Below are positions 27,600 to 35,208 of a stretch of 64,000 nt of DNA, in pieces. The translations under genes and the position numbers were made by a program. The stretch comes from Acidithiobacillus sp. YTS05 (GTDB lineage: Bacteria; Pseudomonadota; Gammaproteobacteria; Acidithiobacillales; Acidithiobacillaceae): NCBI RefSeq assembly GCF_024396695.1, contig NZ_CP094359.1, positions 2,677,153 through 2,741,152 of the forward strand. The letters run 5' to 3'. How positions within the stretch are numbered: the stretch's first letter is position 1; every line of letters begins with the position of its first letter. The notes beneath the pieces were generated by a model. It had not been told where the DNA came from. It searched no databases and saw only the letters and a program-made list of their open reading frames with translations.

Positions 27600-27971
27600 A
27601 TGGACATTCACCCTATTCACACCGAGGCAGATTACCGGGCGACCCTCAAGGAGATATCGGCTTTGATGGACTCCGACCCGGAGGCGGGTACTCCGGAAGG
27701 GGATCGCCTGGATATCCTGTCCACGCTCGTGGTCGCCTATGAAGCTAGGCATTTTCCCGTGGGAATGCCGGATCCGATCGAGGCCATCAAGTTTCGGATG
27801 GAGCAAAGCGGCCTGTCTGTCAAGGATCTGGAGCCAATCATCGGCAAGCGTAACCGGATTTACGAGATCCTGAATCGCAAGCGCCCATTAACCCTGCCCA
27901 TGATCCGTAGGCTGCACCGCGTCCTTGGTATTCCGGCTGAGGTCTTGATCGCGGGCGATAATACCGTGTAG
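27600..27971 (+). CDS. higA: HigA-type antitoxin with HTH
   Basis: A 123-residue antitoxin. The N-terminal part binds the toxin (HTEADYRATLKEISALMD...GDRLDILSTLVVAYE). The C-terminal XRE-type helix-turn-helix (IKFRMEQSGLSVKDLEPIIG, then RIYEILNRKRPLTLPMIRRL) binds the promoter. AGGAGG lies before ATG, 15 bases after higB. It is expected to autorepress at the 27254 palindrome. Confidence 0.93.
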   Translation: MDIHPIHTEADYRATLKEISALMDSDPEAGTPEGDRLDILSTLVVAYEARHFPVGMPDPIEAIKFRMEQSGLSVKDLEPIIGKRNRIYEILNRKRPLTLPMIRRLHRVLGIPAEVLIAGDNTV

Positions 27972-27994
27972 AAGCAAATTGGGTGGGGTGTTCG

Positions 27995-28714
27995 TTATCC
28001 TTTGACGCCCTTTTCTCGTCGGCTTCTCCACAGATTGTCCTGGCCATGCCGCCAGCGCCGCAGAATTTGCGCTCGATCCTCGTATAGCGCATGGGTGCGA
28101 CTCTCCACAACGTGCAGAACTGATTCAGGCGCTTGTTCTGGCTGACCCGCCTGGAATGGGGGACTAGGTGCGTACTCCAAGGCGAGTTGTATGGCTTCTG
28201 CGGCTGGTTGGCCGCGTAAGGCGGCCACCGTGGTCAACGCAAAGTCGATGCCCGCCGTTACCCCGCCACCGGTGATGAGATTCTCGTCCTGTACCACGCG
28301 CTCACGCACCGCGATAGCGTCGAAGCTGGGTAGCAGGTCGTGGTAGCGCCAGTGCGTGGTGGCCCGACGCCCCGCCAGTAGCCCTGCAGTACCTAGCAGC
28401 AGTGCTCCGGTACAAACCGAGGTGATCCATCGCGCCGCTGACGCCTGCTGCCGTACCCAATTCACGATCTCGTCGTCCAAAAGTAGTGCGTTGATACCGG
28501 CACCACCTGGAATACAGAGCACATCCACTGGTCGCACATCCCCTAGATTCGCGTTGGGGTGGAGCGTCATGCCAGTTGAGCACACAACCGGTTCTCGATT
28601 CTTCCAGCATAGTCGAACCTCACAGTTGGGCAAGGAGGCAAAGACCTCATACGGTCCCGCCAGATCCAGCAGTTGAATGCCTGGGAACACCAGGAAATCC
28701 ACCGTAATCGTCAT
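27995..28714 (-). CDS. DJ-1/PfpI family protein, isocyanide-hydratase-like
   Basis: A 239-residue cytoplasmic protein of the DJ-1/PfpI (class I glutamine amidotransferase-like) superfamily. The nucleophile elbow is SVCTGALLLGTAGLLAG, with the Cys at about residue 100. VDFLVFPGIQLLDLAGPYEVF and LCIPGGAG are family marks. The closest described function is isonitrile hydratase, but substrate cannot be inferred. It overlaps the paiB-like gene by four bases and is last in a four-gene reverse-strand cassette. Confidence 0.85.
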   Translation of the reverse strand: MTITVDFLVFPGIQLLDLAGPYEVFASLPNCEVRLCWKNREPVVCSTGMTLHPNANLGDVRPVDVLCIPGGAGINALLLDDEIVNWVRQQASAARWITSVCTGALLLGTAGLLAGRRATTHWRYHDLLPSFDAIAVRERVVQDENLITGGGVTAGIDFALTTVAALRGQPAAEAIQLALEYAPSPPFQAGQPEQAPESVLHVVESRTHALYEDRAQILRRWRHGQDNLWRSRREKGVKG

Positions 28715-29370
28715 CCGGAATGGTCCTTTTTGCCATTTTTGCGGCTAGTCAGTACGTAATCCGCCATGGCCTCAGAATCAGGCCGTTTTTGTTGCTCCAG
28801 GTGCGCGACGACACTGTCACGGTTGCAAAGTGGCTGGTTCTGGCTGACTTTCCACTTGCCCATCCAGCGGGAGATGGTTATTTCTATTCCCACTACCTGT
28901 TGGATGAGCCGCTCCGTGAAATCCCGGGGCGCATCTTCAACTTCCCAGGGCCGGGAAAAGTCCTTCTCCTGCTGTGTGGTCAGGGCAGCCATCTGCTGCC
29001 TTACCCAATCGGGATCGTCTCTGACCCGCAGCGAACCGTGGGCATGGACGACGGCATAGTTCCAGGTAGGCACCACCTTGCCGGTTTCCGCCTTGGTGGC
29101 ATACCAAGAGGGGCTGATGTAGTGTTGCGGCCCCTGAAAAATAACCAGCACCTCGCCGTCCGGGAGCGCCTCGTGCCACAGTGGGTTAGCGCGCGCCACA
29201 TGTCCCTGCAGCACCGGTTGCGGTCCTTCGCCGGGTGCAAGGTACAAGGGAATATGATTCGCCTCCAGACCATTAGCGCCCATACTGACCAGTGTTGCGA
29301 GGGGATAACGCTGAATCAATGCCCGCAGGATCTCGGGGCGGGTTTCCGCAAACGGCTCAGGGCAGTACAT
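28711..29370 (-). CDS. PaiB-like FMN-binding protein
   Basis: A 219-residue protein of the PaiB / FMN-binding split-barrel family, first described as a negative regulator of protease and sporulation genes in Bacillus. Typical stretches are MYCPEPFAETRPEILRALI, EANHIPLYL, HVARANPLW, FQGPQHYISPSWY, VPTWNYAVVHAHG and the C-terminal GIEITISRWMGKWKVSQN. FMN or haem binding is known for the family; the target here is unknown. It is co-oriented and overlapping with the PfpI-like gene. Confidence 0.9.
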   Translation of the reverse strand: MYCPEPFAETRPEILRALIQRYPLATLVSMGANGLEANHIPLYLAPGEGPQPVLQGHVARANPLWHEALPDGEVLVIFQGPQHYISPSWYATKAETGKVVPTWNYAVVHAHGSLRVRDDPDWVRQQMAALTTQQEKDFSRPWEVEDAPRDFTERLIQQVVGIEITISRWMGKWKVSQNQPLCNRDSVVAHLEQQKRPDSEAMADYVLTSRKNGKKDHSG

Positions 29371-29384
29371 GGTCGGTCTCCGCG

Positions 29385-30032
29385 CTATTCAATGTTCGGC
29401 GCCGTAGCCTCGCTTACGCACGAATCCGTGGCGGGTGGGCAGGCGTCAATGGGATGGCTCCGATACTGCGATATGCTTTGCAGCTTCTCCATGGCGGCGA
29501 TCAAATCCGGCCAGGGTTCGGCCCAAACATCCGGGTAGGTTTGCTCGCCGTTATAAATAGTCGGATAGGCCAGGTTTTCTTGTCTGGGCATGAATTCACA
29601 GTGGATCTCGGGTCTGCTGTTGCCGCGGGCATCACAGCGATACCAGCCGTGATCATCCAGCCAGACCGCAGTAAAGCCGTGTGTGCAATAGGGCGGATTG
29701 GGGCCATCCAGCGTCAGTCGTTGATAGCAGAATCCCGCATGGATTTGGTTGGCGCGCCACAAGGCCACCAGCAAGTGGCTTTTCGCAAAACACAGACCGG
29801 TGCCACTATGCAGCACTTCCGACGCCACACAGGTCACCTCCTCTCGATGAAAATCGATACTGTGCTCGATATGATCACGTACCCAGTCGAAGCAGCGTTT
29901 CGCAGTAGTCGTTGCATCGTCAGAAGATAGCGCTAACGCCAAGCCGCGGATGTCGGCATTCGAATAATCTACGACCCGACTCTCCCCCAGGAAGTCTGCT
30001 GTCGGCCGGCTATCCCACTTCGATGACCCCAT
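29385..30032 (-). CDS. Transglutaminase-like cysteine protease/acyltransferase
   Basis: A 215-residue protein with the transglutaminase-like fold. The catalytic triad is readable: Cys in HSGTGLCFAKSHLLVALWRA (about residue 95), His in YCTHGFTAVWLD and Asp in WYRCDARGN. No signal peptide. The start at 30032 has GAGGGAT just before it. It lies 14 bases from both neighbours in the reverse cassette. Substrate unknown. Confidence 0.82.
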   Translation of the reverse strand: MGSSKWDSRPTADFLGESRVVDYSNADIRGLALALSSDDATTTAKRCFDWVRDHIEHSIDFHREEVTCVASEVLHSGTGLCFAKSHLLVALWRANQIHAGFCYQRLTLDGPNPPYCTHGFTAVWLDDHGWYRCDARGNSRPEIHCEFMPRQENLAYPTIYNGEQTYPDVWAEPWPDLIAAMEKLQSISQYRSHPIDACPPATDSCVSEATAPNIE

Positions 30033-30045
30033 TGATCCCTCACCA

Positions 30046-30528
30046 TTACCGTGTTGGCTTGCGCAATACCTGAATTTCTGCCCTATCGACCAGATTCCAT
30101 TCCCCTGAATTCCGATAGAGCCGTTTCTGTAGTCGTGGATAATCACAAACATCCTGATCTAGTCGCTGACCGATCACCAGGCACACAAGCGCTTCAGCTC
30201 CATCGTTACGAATACTGTGGGCCGCCGTGCGACATGGAAAGCCGAAGAAATCGCTGGGACCGATAGGATAGCTATCCTCCCCGAGGAAAAGGGTGCCGGT
30301 ACCAGAGAGGACATAGACGGCCTCTTCTTCGTAGTGGTGAAGATGGTGCTCGGTGCTCTCCCGGCCCGGTTCCACCTCGATGCGATGTATGCCCAGGTTT
30401 TGCAGGCCGACGGCGTCGCCGAGCGACTTGTTGATACGGGCGGCGCCCGGGTTGAGGAAATGAACCTTCCGCTCGCCCGGCATTTGCTCAATGTCCTGCG
30501 CAGTCAGGAGAAATTTCCTGGTAGTCAT
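30046..30528 (-). CDS. Cupin-domain protein
   Basis: A 160-residue single-cupin protein. Motif 1 is seen as GRESTEHHLHHYEEEAVYVL with three His and a Glu as metal ligands; motif 2 as FPCRTAAHSIRN. The frame is open further upstream, but family alignment favours MTTRKFLLT. It is first in the four-gene reverse cassette. Probably a metal-dependent enzyme or sensor with unknown substrate. Confidence 0.82.
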   Translation of the reverse strand: MTTRKFLLTAQDIEQMPGERKVHFLNPGAARINKSLGDAVGLQNLGIHRIEVEPGRESTEHHLHHYEEEAVYVLSGTGTLFLGEDSYPIGPSDFFGFPCRTAAHSIRNDGAEALVCLVIGQRLDQDVCDYPRLQKRLYRNSGEWNLVDRAEIQVLRKPTR

Positions 30529-30825
30529 ATCAGCGTGGGCCCTCCGAGAGGTCAGGCTTGTCCTGATCGATAGCCTCTTTGCCTCTGCGCGATTTGTCAA
30601 CGCCCGGTCCATCGCATCAACCCCCGCTTTTGTCACGGCTTCCGTACGGGACAGGAACAGGCCGACGAGAACGCCAGAGAATTGCTCCACCTGGGTGAAC
30701 TGCGTGTTCCCATTGCTGAGCGTGATGCGTTGATGGACGCCCCTTTGAGGCGCACGCCGGTACAGAACCAAGCAGGTCGGTCCCCAGAACCCATGCCGGC
30801 TGTAGCCCCTGCCAGGCGCAATCCC
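30529..30825. other. Stretch between the cassette and element A copy 3
   Basis: No convincing gene. The reverse-strand frame of the cupin gene stays open to 30771, but that part has no family support. The cassette promoter is probably here. Confidence 0.4.
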
Positions 30826-30855
30826 CTGCCTATCCCCTTTTTGGCTGGCTATACC
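30826..30855 (+). promoter_or_regulatory. Intergenic element A, copy 3 (before trbF)
   Basis: CTGCCTATCCCC, then TTTTTGGCTG, then GCTATACC, ending 43 bp before trbF. The first 16 bases and the last eight match copy 1 exactly. Confidence 0.6.
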
Positions 30856-30898
30856 AGAGCAGGAAGCGGGTTTTGGCTTTTGGAAAAGGGAGCCCTTT

Positions 30899-31579
30899 AT
30901 GGCAGAGCAGAGAGAAGTCGCCGAACACTACCTGGTGGCGCGGCGGGAGTGGCTGGAACGGTACGGCGACTACATCGCCCAGGCGAAGAACTGGCGAATG
31001 GCTGCACTCGGATCTATCGGTATTGCCGCTCTGTTCGGGGCGGGCATGGTGTACGAGGCCAGCCGGGTGCATGTCGTGCCCTACGTCGTCGAAGTCAACC
31101 ATCTGGGACAGGCCGTGCATCTCGCCCAGGAAGTGCAGGCAGGCACCTACGATCTGCCCGTCGTGCGCCACGTCATCGCCCATTGGGTGCGGGACGTGCG
31201 GGAACGGCTACCCGTGGTGGCCGCCGAGAAGCAGATTTACCAGTCCACTTACCACATCGTGGGAAATAAGGAGAGCCAGCAGCTCACCGCGTATTTCCAG
31301 CGGCACAACCCGTACTCCAACTTCACCAACAACGAGGGCGGACGGACCGTGGAGATCACGTCGGTCCTGCCCGTAGGCACGCCCAAGGCCAAGGGCGGAA
31401 CGATGCAAGTGCAGTGGATCGAGACGCAGTACGGAGCCGGCGGGTCCATCACGTGGCAAAAGGACTACGAGGGGACCGTCACCTACCGCATCCAGCCGCC
31501 CTCTGACAATCCCGCTGTCCTCAAAGTGGATCCCTTCGGCATCTATCTCACGTCCTTCACCTGGAATCTGGTTCCCTGA
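30899..31579 (+). CDS. trbF: Conjugal transfer protein TrbF/VirB8
   Basis: A 226-residue bitopic inner-membrane protein that nucleates the mating channel. The short cytoplasmic start is followed by one helix (AALGSIGIAALFGAGMVYEA) and a periplasmic VirB8 domain with VVPYVVEVNHLGQAV, HWVRDVRERLPV, NPYSNFTNNEGGRTVEI and WQKDYEGTVTYRIQP. It starts the second transfer operon trbF-trbG-trbI. Confidence 0.92.
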   Translation: MAEQREVAEHYLVARREWLERYGDYIAQAKNWRMAALGSIGIAALFGAGMVYEASRVHVVPYVVEVNHLGQAVHLAQEVQAGTYDLPVVRHVIAHWVRDVRERLPVVAAEKQIYQSTYHIVGNKESQQLTAYFQRHNPYSNFTNNEGGRTVEITSVLPVGTPKAKGGTMQVQWIETQYGAGGSITWQKDYEGTVTYRIQPPSDNPAVLKVDPFGIYLTSFTWNLVP

Positions 31580-31591
31580 AAGGAGATCGTC

Positions 31592-32680
31592 ATGCGTTCA
31601 TACATGCTTCGTGCGGCGGTGGCCGCGGCCACTTTTGGAATTGGCGGGGTAGCGATTGCCGGTGTCGTCACCGGCGGTCCGGCCTCTCCGGATCCAGGCG
31701 GGATTCCGGGCAAGGTGCCGCCCATGGCTTCCTATACGGTACCCGCCGTGCGGCAACCCAACGCCCAGGCCACGGGGACGGATGGATCCGCCATGCCGAC
31801 CCAGGAGACCTCCACGGAAATCTGGGAAAAAGCCATCGCCACGCCGCCGCAGGGCCGCATCTCGGAGCGGTCCAGGAAAGCCGCGGAAAAGGCTTTGGTC
31901 GCCGCCTACGAGGCGGGCAAGACGCAGAACCTTCCGCCCATTGCCGGGACCAACGGCGAGGTTCTGTACGCCTACGGGCAGTCCTTGCCGACCCTGGTGA
32001 CCGCACCCCTGCATACGTCGGTCATCGTCTTTCGCTCCGGTATGACGGGTCCCAAGGCGGTCGGATTGTCGCCGGCCTACTGGCAGGTGGAGGCCCTCAT
32101 GGCTGGCCAGCAACCGGAACTAGCGGTCACGCCCCGGTTTGCGGGCCTGCACGCCAATCTGGTGGTGACGGGTACGTCGCCCTCCGGCAAGGCCATGAAC
32201 TACGTCATCGAGGTGACCAGCGACAAGACGCGCTACACACCCATGATCGGCTTCTACTACCCGGACGCCATAGTCCGTACCTGGAAGCAGGATGCCGCAG
32301 CCAAGGCGGCCTTCGCGCAGAAGGTCTCGCGTCAGACCGTGGCGGTCCTGCCAACCATCGATGCCGCCAACCTGGACTTCCACTGGAAAATCCATTGCGC
32401 TGGTGGTGGCTGGTTCTCCGATAGCGATTGCCGGTCCATCGAGCCCTTGCGGGTCTTCGACGACGGCAAGCAGACCTTCATCCAGTTCCGGCCGGATCAG
32501 GGCAGCCACGGCGGCATACCATCCGTGCTGGCGGAAAACGCGGCTGGACAGAACGCCATCGTCAACACCACGTTCCGGGACGGTTACTACATCGTGGACG
32601 GAGTGCCGCACAAAATCCTGCTTCTGGCTGGCAAGGGCAGCAGCGGCAAGGTGGTCCGGCTCACCCACGAGCGCAACTAA
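31592..32680 (+). CDS. trbG: Conjugal transfer protein TrbG/VirB9
   Basis: A 362-residue periplasmic/outer-membrane core-complex protein. The signal peptide (MLRAAVAAATFGIGGVAIAG) is followed by a Pro/Thr-rich linker. The VirB9/CagX domain shows YAYGQSLPTLVTAPLHTSVI, GLHANLVVTGTSPSGKAMNY, LDFHWKIHCAGGGWF, PLRVFDDGKQTFIQF and NTTFRDGYYIVDG. The start is 12 bases after trbF with AAGGAG. Confidence 0.92.
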   Translation: MRSYMLRAAVAAATFGIGGVAIAGVVTGGPASPDPGGIPGKVPPMASYTVPAVRQPNAQATGTDGSAMPTQETSTEIWEKAIATPPQGRISERSRKAAEKALVAAYEAGKTQNLPPIAGTNGEVLYAYGQSLPTLVTAPLHTSVIVFRSGMTGPKAVGLSPAYWQVEALMAGQQPELAVTPRFAGLHANLVVTGTSPSGKAMNYVIEVTSDKTRYTPMIGFYYPDAIVRTWKQDAAAKAAFAQKVSRQTVAVLPTIDAANLDFHWKIHCAGGGWFSDSDCRSIEPLRVFDDGKQTFIQFRPDQGSHGGIPSVLAENAAGQNAIVNTTFRDGYYIVDGVPHKILLLAGKGSSGKVVRLTHERN

Positions 32681-32691
32681 GGAGGGGACCC

Positions 32692-33993
32692 GTGGCAGAC
32701 CATCGGATACCCCTGGGCGAAGGCCCGGGAAAGGTCAAGGGATCCCTGATCCCGGACAAACGGAGCCTGGGCGCTCACCTGAGATCCAAAAAGATCGTGG
32801 CCGCAACCGTGCTGGCACTGGTGGCCGCAGGTGGAGGAGGATTGCTTGCCATAGACAAGCTCCATGGTTTTGGAGCCGGGCCTTCCGCGGCGCAGGAGAA
32901 GCCACACAAGGCCCCGGATATGCGGGCGCTACCCAAATCGAAGCCTGACGTGACTGCTCCGGTAAACAGTACAGCGACCGCCGCGACGGCGAGCGCCCGG
33001 TCGCAGGCTCCGGCGTACGTGGCGTCCCCGGCGACGGCTCCCGGAAACAGCCAACCCAGTCCGCAGGAGACTGCCTTTATGGAGGCCCTGAGTGGGCAGG
33101 GAGGGCCGGGGGGATCCGGAACGTCCTGGGGAGGGAACCCCACCGGCATGGTGGCTGCGGCCGCCGCGTCGGCAGCCGCCTCGCCCTTGCCGGATGCGAA
33201 CCCGGAAGGTGCACTGACCCTGGCAAAGTCCATTGCGCTCATGACGGGCAAGAACCAGGCGCAGGGCGGGGTGTACAGCTCCCACCTGGACCGGCGTGAG
33301 GTCAGCCCCTGGGAGCTGCTCCAGGGCGCCGTGATACCCGCCATCCTGGAGACGGGCATCAAGTCCGATCTTGCCGGCGAGGTCACGGCGGTCGTGGCCC
33401 ATCCCGTCTACAACAGTCTGAACGCGGCCTACGTGCTGATCCCCGCGGGCAGTCGCCTGATCGGCTATTACCGGTCCGGGGCGGTCATGGGCCAGACCCG
33501 CGTAGGCGTGGAGTGGACTCGTATCGAGTTCCCCAACGGCACCTACATTCGGCTATCCAACATGCCGGGCACGTCGCCGCGCGGCTATGCGGGCTTCAAG
33601 GACCTGGTGAACAACCACACCTGGGAGATCTTCAAGAACGCCCTGCTTCTGTCCCTGATCGACGTGGGTATGGCCGAGGCGAGCCCGACCAGCACCTCCA
33701 CCAATACGACGGGCGTTACGGCGAACGAAGCCTTGCAGAATGGGGAGCAGGCCCTTGCCCAGACCTTCGGCCAGGCGGAGACCCAGTTGTTCCAGAAATA
33801 CATCAATATCGCGCCGACCCTCACCATCCAGCCGGGATACGCTTTCAACGTGGTGGTGACGAAGGATCTGGTGTTCCCGGGACCGTATCGGCACGGAGTG
33901 AATCTGGTGGGGACCAGGTCGGTGGCGATGACGCCCCAGGCTCCTGACCAACCTTCCGAAGCCAATCCTTATACGCAAGGAGGTGGCGGGTGA
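32692..33993 (+). CDS. trbI: Conjugal transfer protein TrbI/VirB10
   Basis: A 433-residue core-complex protein spanning both membranes. After a cytoplasmic start there is one helix (IVAATVLALVAAGGGGLLAI), a long Pro/Ala/Ser-rich periplasmic linker, and the VirB10 barrel with LLQGAVIPAILETGIKSDLA, VYNSLNAAYVLIPAGSRLIG and VEWTRIEFPNGTYIRL. The C-terminus holds IQPGYAFNVVVTKDLVF. The start is GTG after GGAGGGG. The stop overlaps the next GTG by four bases. Confidence 0.94.
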   Translation: MADHRIPLGEGPGKVKGSLIPDKRSLGAHLRSKKIVAATVLALVAAGGGGLLAIDKLHGFGAGPSAAQEKPHKAPDMRALPKSKPDVTAPVNSTATAATASARSQAPAYVASPATAPGNSQPSPQETAFMEALSGQGGPGGSGTSWGGNPTGMVAAAAASAAASPLPDANPEGALTLAKSIALMTGKNQAQGGVYSSHLDRREVSPWELLQGAVIPAILETGIKSDLAGEVTAVVAHPVYNSLNAAYVLIPAGSRLIGYYRSGAVMGQTRVGVEWTRIEFPNGTYIRLSNMPGTSPRGYAGFKDLVNNHTWEIFKNALLLSLIDVGMAEASPTSTSTNTTGVTANEALQNGEQALAQTFGQAETQLFQKYINIAPTLTIQPGYAFNVVVTKDLVFPGPYRHGVNLVGTRSVAMTPQAPDQPSEANPYTQGGGG

Positions 33994-34268
33994 AGTCCCG
34001 GATCATCCCCCGGTTGCGGCGAGATCTCATCGCCCCGCAATACCAAGACGATGCCAACGCCCGGGCGGTGCGGGTGAGCCAGGAACTGGTGCGGCTTTCG
34101 GTGGTGGAGTTGCGCAGCATGGGTCTGCGCCGGGCCAGTCGCCCCGTGCCGGAACCGCCTTACGAACCCTTCGCCATCGCGCTCACCCCGGAGGCTTCGG
34201 CCAAGGTCGCGCAGCTGCCGGACAGCGTGAGCGTCTCGGCCATCGTGCAGGAGATTCTGCGGCGGTAA
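33990..34268 (+). CDS. Small unknown protein coupled to trbI
   Basis: A 92-residue basic protein, not recognised. The Arg-rich N-terminus (RIIPRLRRDLI) precedes a C-terminal region that could be a short helix-turn-helix or ribbon-helix-helix (TPEASAKVAQLPDSVSVSAIVQEILRR). In other ICEs and RP4-like clusters a small DUF2274 gene sits here, but the sequence does not match it well. GTGA overlap with trbI shows translational coupling. No signal or membrane segment. Confidence 0.7.
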   Translation: MKSRIIPRLRRDLIAPQYQDDANARAVRVSQELVRLSVVELRSMGLRRASRPVPEPPYEPFAIALTPEASAKVAQLPDSVSVSAIVQEILRR

Positions 34269-34283
34269 CGAGACCATCTGCGC
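34267..34283 (+). promoter_or_regulatory. Intergenic element B, copy 3 (before parA)
   Basis: AACGAGACCATCTGCGC, 14 of 17 positions as in copies 1 and 2. It overlaps the end of the preceding gene's stop and lies 61 bp before parA. Confidence 0.5.
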
Positions 34284-34305
34284 TAGCGATACAGGGCGCA
34301 ACGGG

Positions 34306-34318
34306 TGCTGGCTATACC
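34306..34318 (+). promoter_or_regulatory. Intergenic element A, partial copy 4 (before parA)
   Basis: TGCTGGCTATACC, matching the right half of copy 3 (GGCTGGCTATACC); the left CCTATCCCC half is absent. It ends 26 bp before parA. Confidence 0.5.
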
Positions 34319-34344
34319 GGTCTGGATCACTACAGGAGATTGTC

Positions 34345-35208
34345 ATGGAACCGAAGTGCGTTGTCTTTGCGAACCAGAAGGGCGGCGTGGGCAAGACCAC
34401 GCTTGCCGTACATATGGCCATCCATGCCCACAACATGGGCTTTCGGACCTTGCTGGTCGATCTGGACCAGCAGGGCAGCAGCACCTTCTTGTTGACCGGA
34501 GACGCGGATCGCCACCAGACCGAAGCGGGGACCGCGTTAGATCTCTGGTATCCGAATCGTAAGGTGCCCGTACAGGTGTCCCCCATCTTCGGGTTCGACT
34601 TCCTCCAGGCGTCGGCGGCTCTGGATGCCGTGGACGATGATCTGGATCCCGCCATACGGGCCTTGCGCCGGCTGCTCGTCGTGGACAGCGGTCAGGGCCC
34701 GTATCACGTGGTCGTCGTCGATTGTCCCCCCGCACCCGGGGTACGGCAGATGGCGCCGTTGATGGTGGCAGACCGGTTGGTCGTGCCGGTCACTCCGGAT
34801 GCCCTGGGCACGCAAGGTCTGGCGTCCATGATCCAGCTTGGCCTGACGCAGGTGCGCCCGGTCAACCCGAAGCTGGAACTCCGGGTGCTGATCAACCGGC
34901 TCAAGGCCAACTCCCCCAAGAACCGGGCTATCGCGCAAAACCTGCACGATCAGCTCCCGGAGTTTGTCCTGCCGGACGATCTGTACGAACGCGAAGATGT
35001 GCGCACTGGCCTTCGGCTCGGGAAGCCCTATTGGGAAGTGTGCCGCGATGCCGGGCAGCAGGACGCTTGGTACCAGACCTTCGACGGTTTGTTGGAGGGC
35101 GTCGAAGGAGACGAGGCGCAAACCCAAGGGGTAGAAGTCGATGCCCCGGACAACGCGGATGAAATACTGGCGCAACAGGAAGCCCGCCGTGGCGAGGTGA
35201 TGTCGTGA
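34345..35208 (+). CDS. parA: ParA-family partition ATPase
   Basis: A 287-residue Walker-type ATPase. The deviant Walker A KGGVGKTT (residues 12-19) with its signature Lys, LLVDLDQQGSSTF, and VVVDCPPAPGVRQM (Walker B) are present. No N-terminal helix-turn-helix, so type Ib-like or small ParA. It acts with ParB to keep the excised ICE in dividing cells. It is preceded by elements B and A and overlaps parB by four bases (GTGA). Confidence 0.92.
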   Translation: MEPKCVVFANQKGGVGKTTLAVHMAIHAHNMGFRTLLVDLDQQGSSTFLLTGDADRHQTEAGTALDLWYPNRKVPVQVSPIFGFDFLQASAALDAVDDDLDPAIRALRRLLVVDSGQGPYHVVVVDCPPAPGVRQMAPLMVADRLVVPVTPDALGTQGLASMIQLGLTQVRPVNPKLELRVLINRLKANSPKNRAIAQNLHDQLPEFVLPDDLYEREDVRTGLRLGKPYWEVCRDAGQQDAWYQTFDGLLEGVEGDEAQTQGVEVDAPDNADEILAQQEARRGEVMS

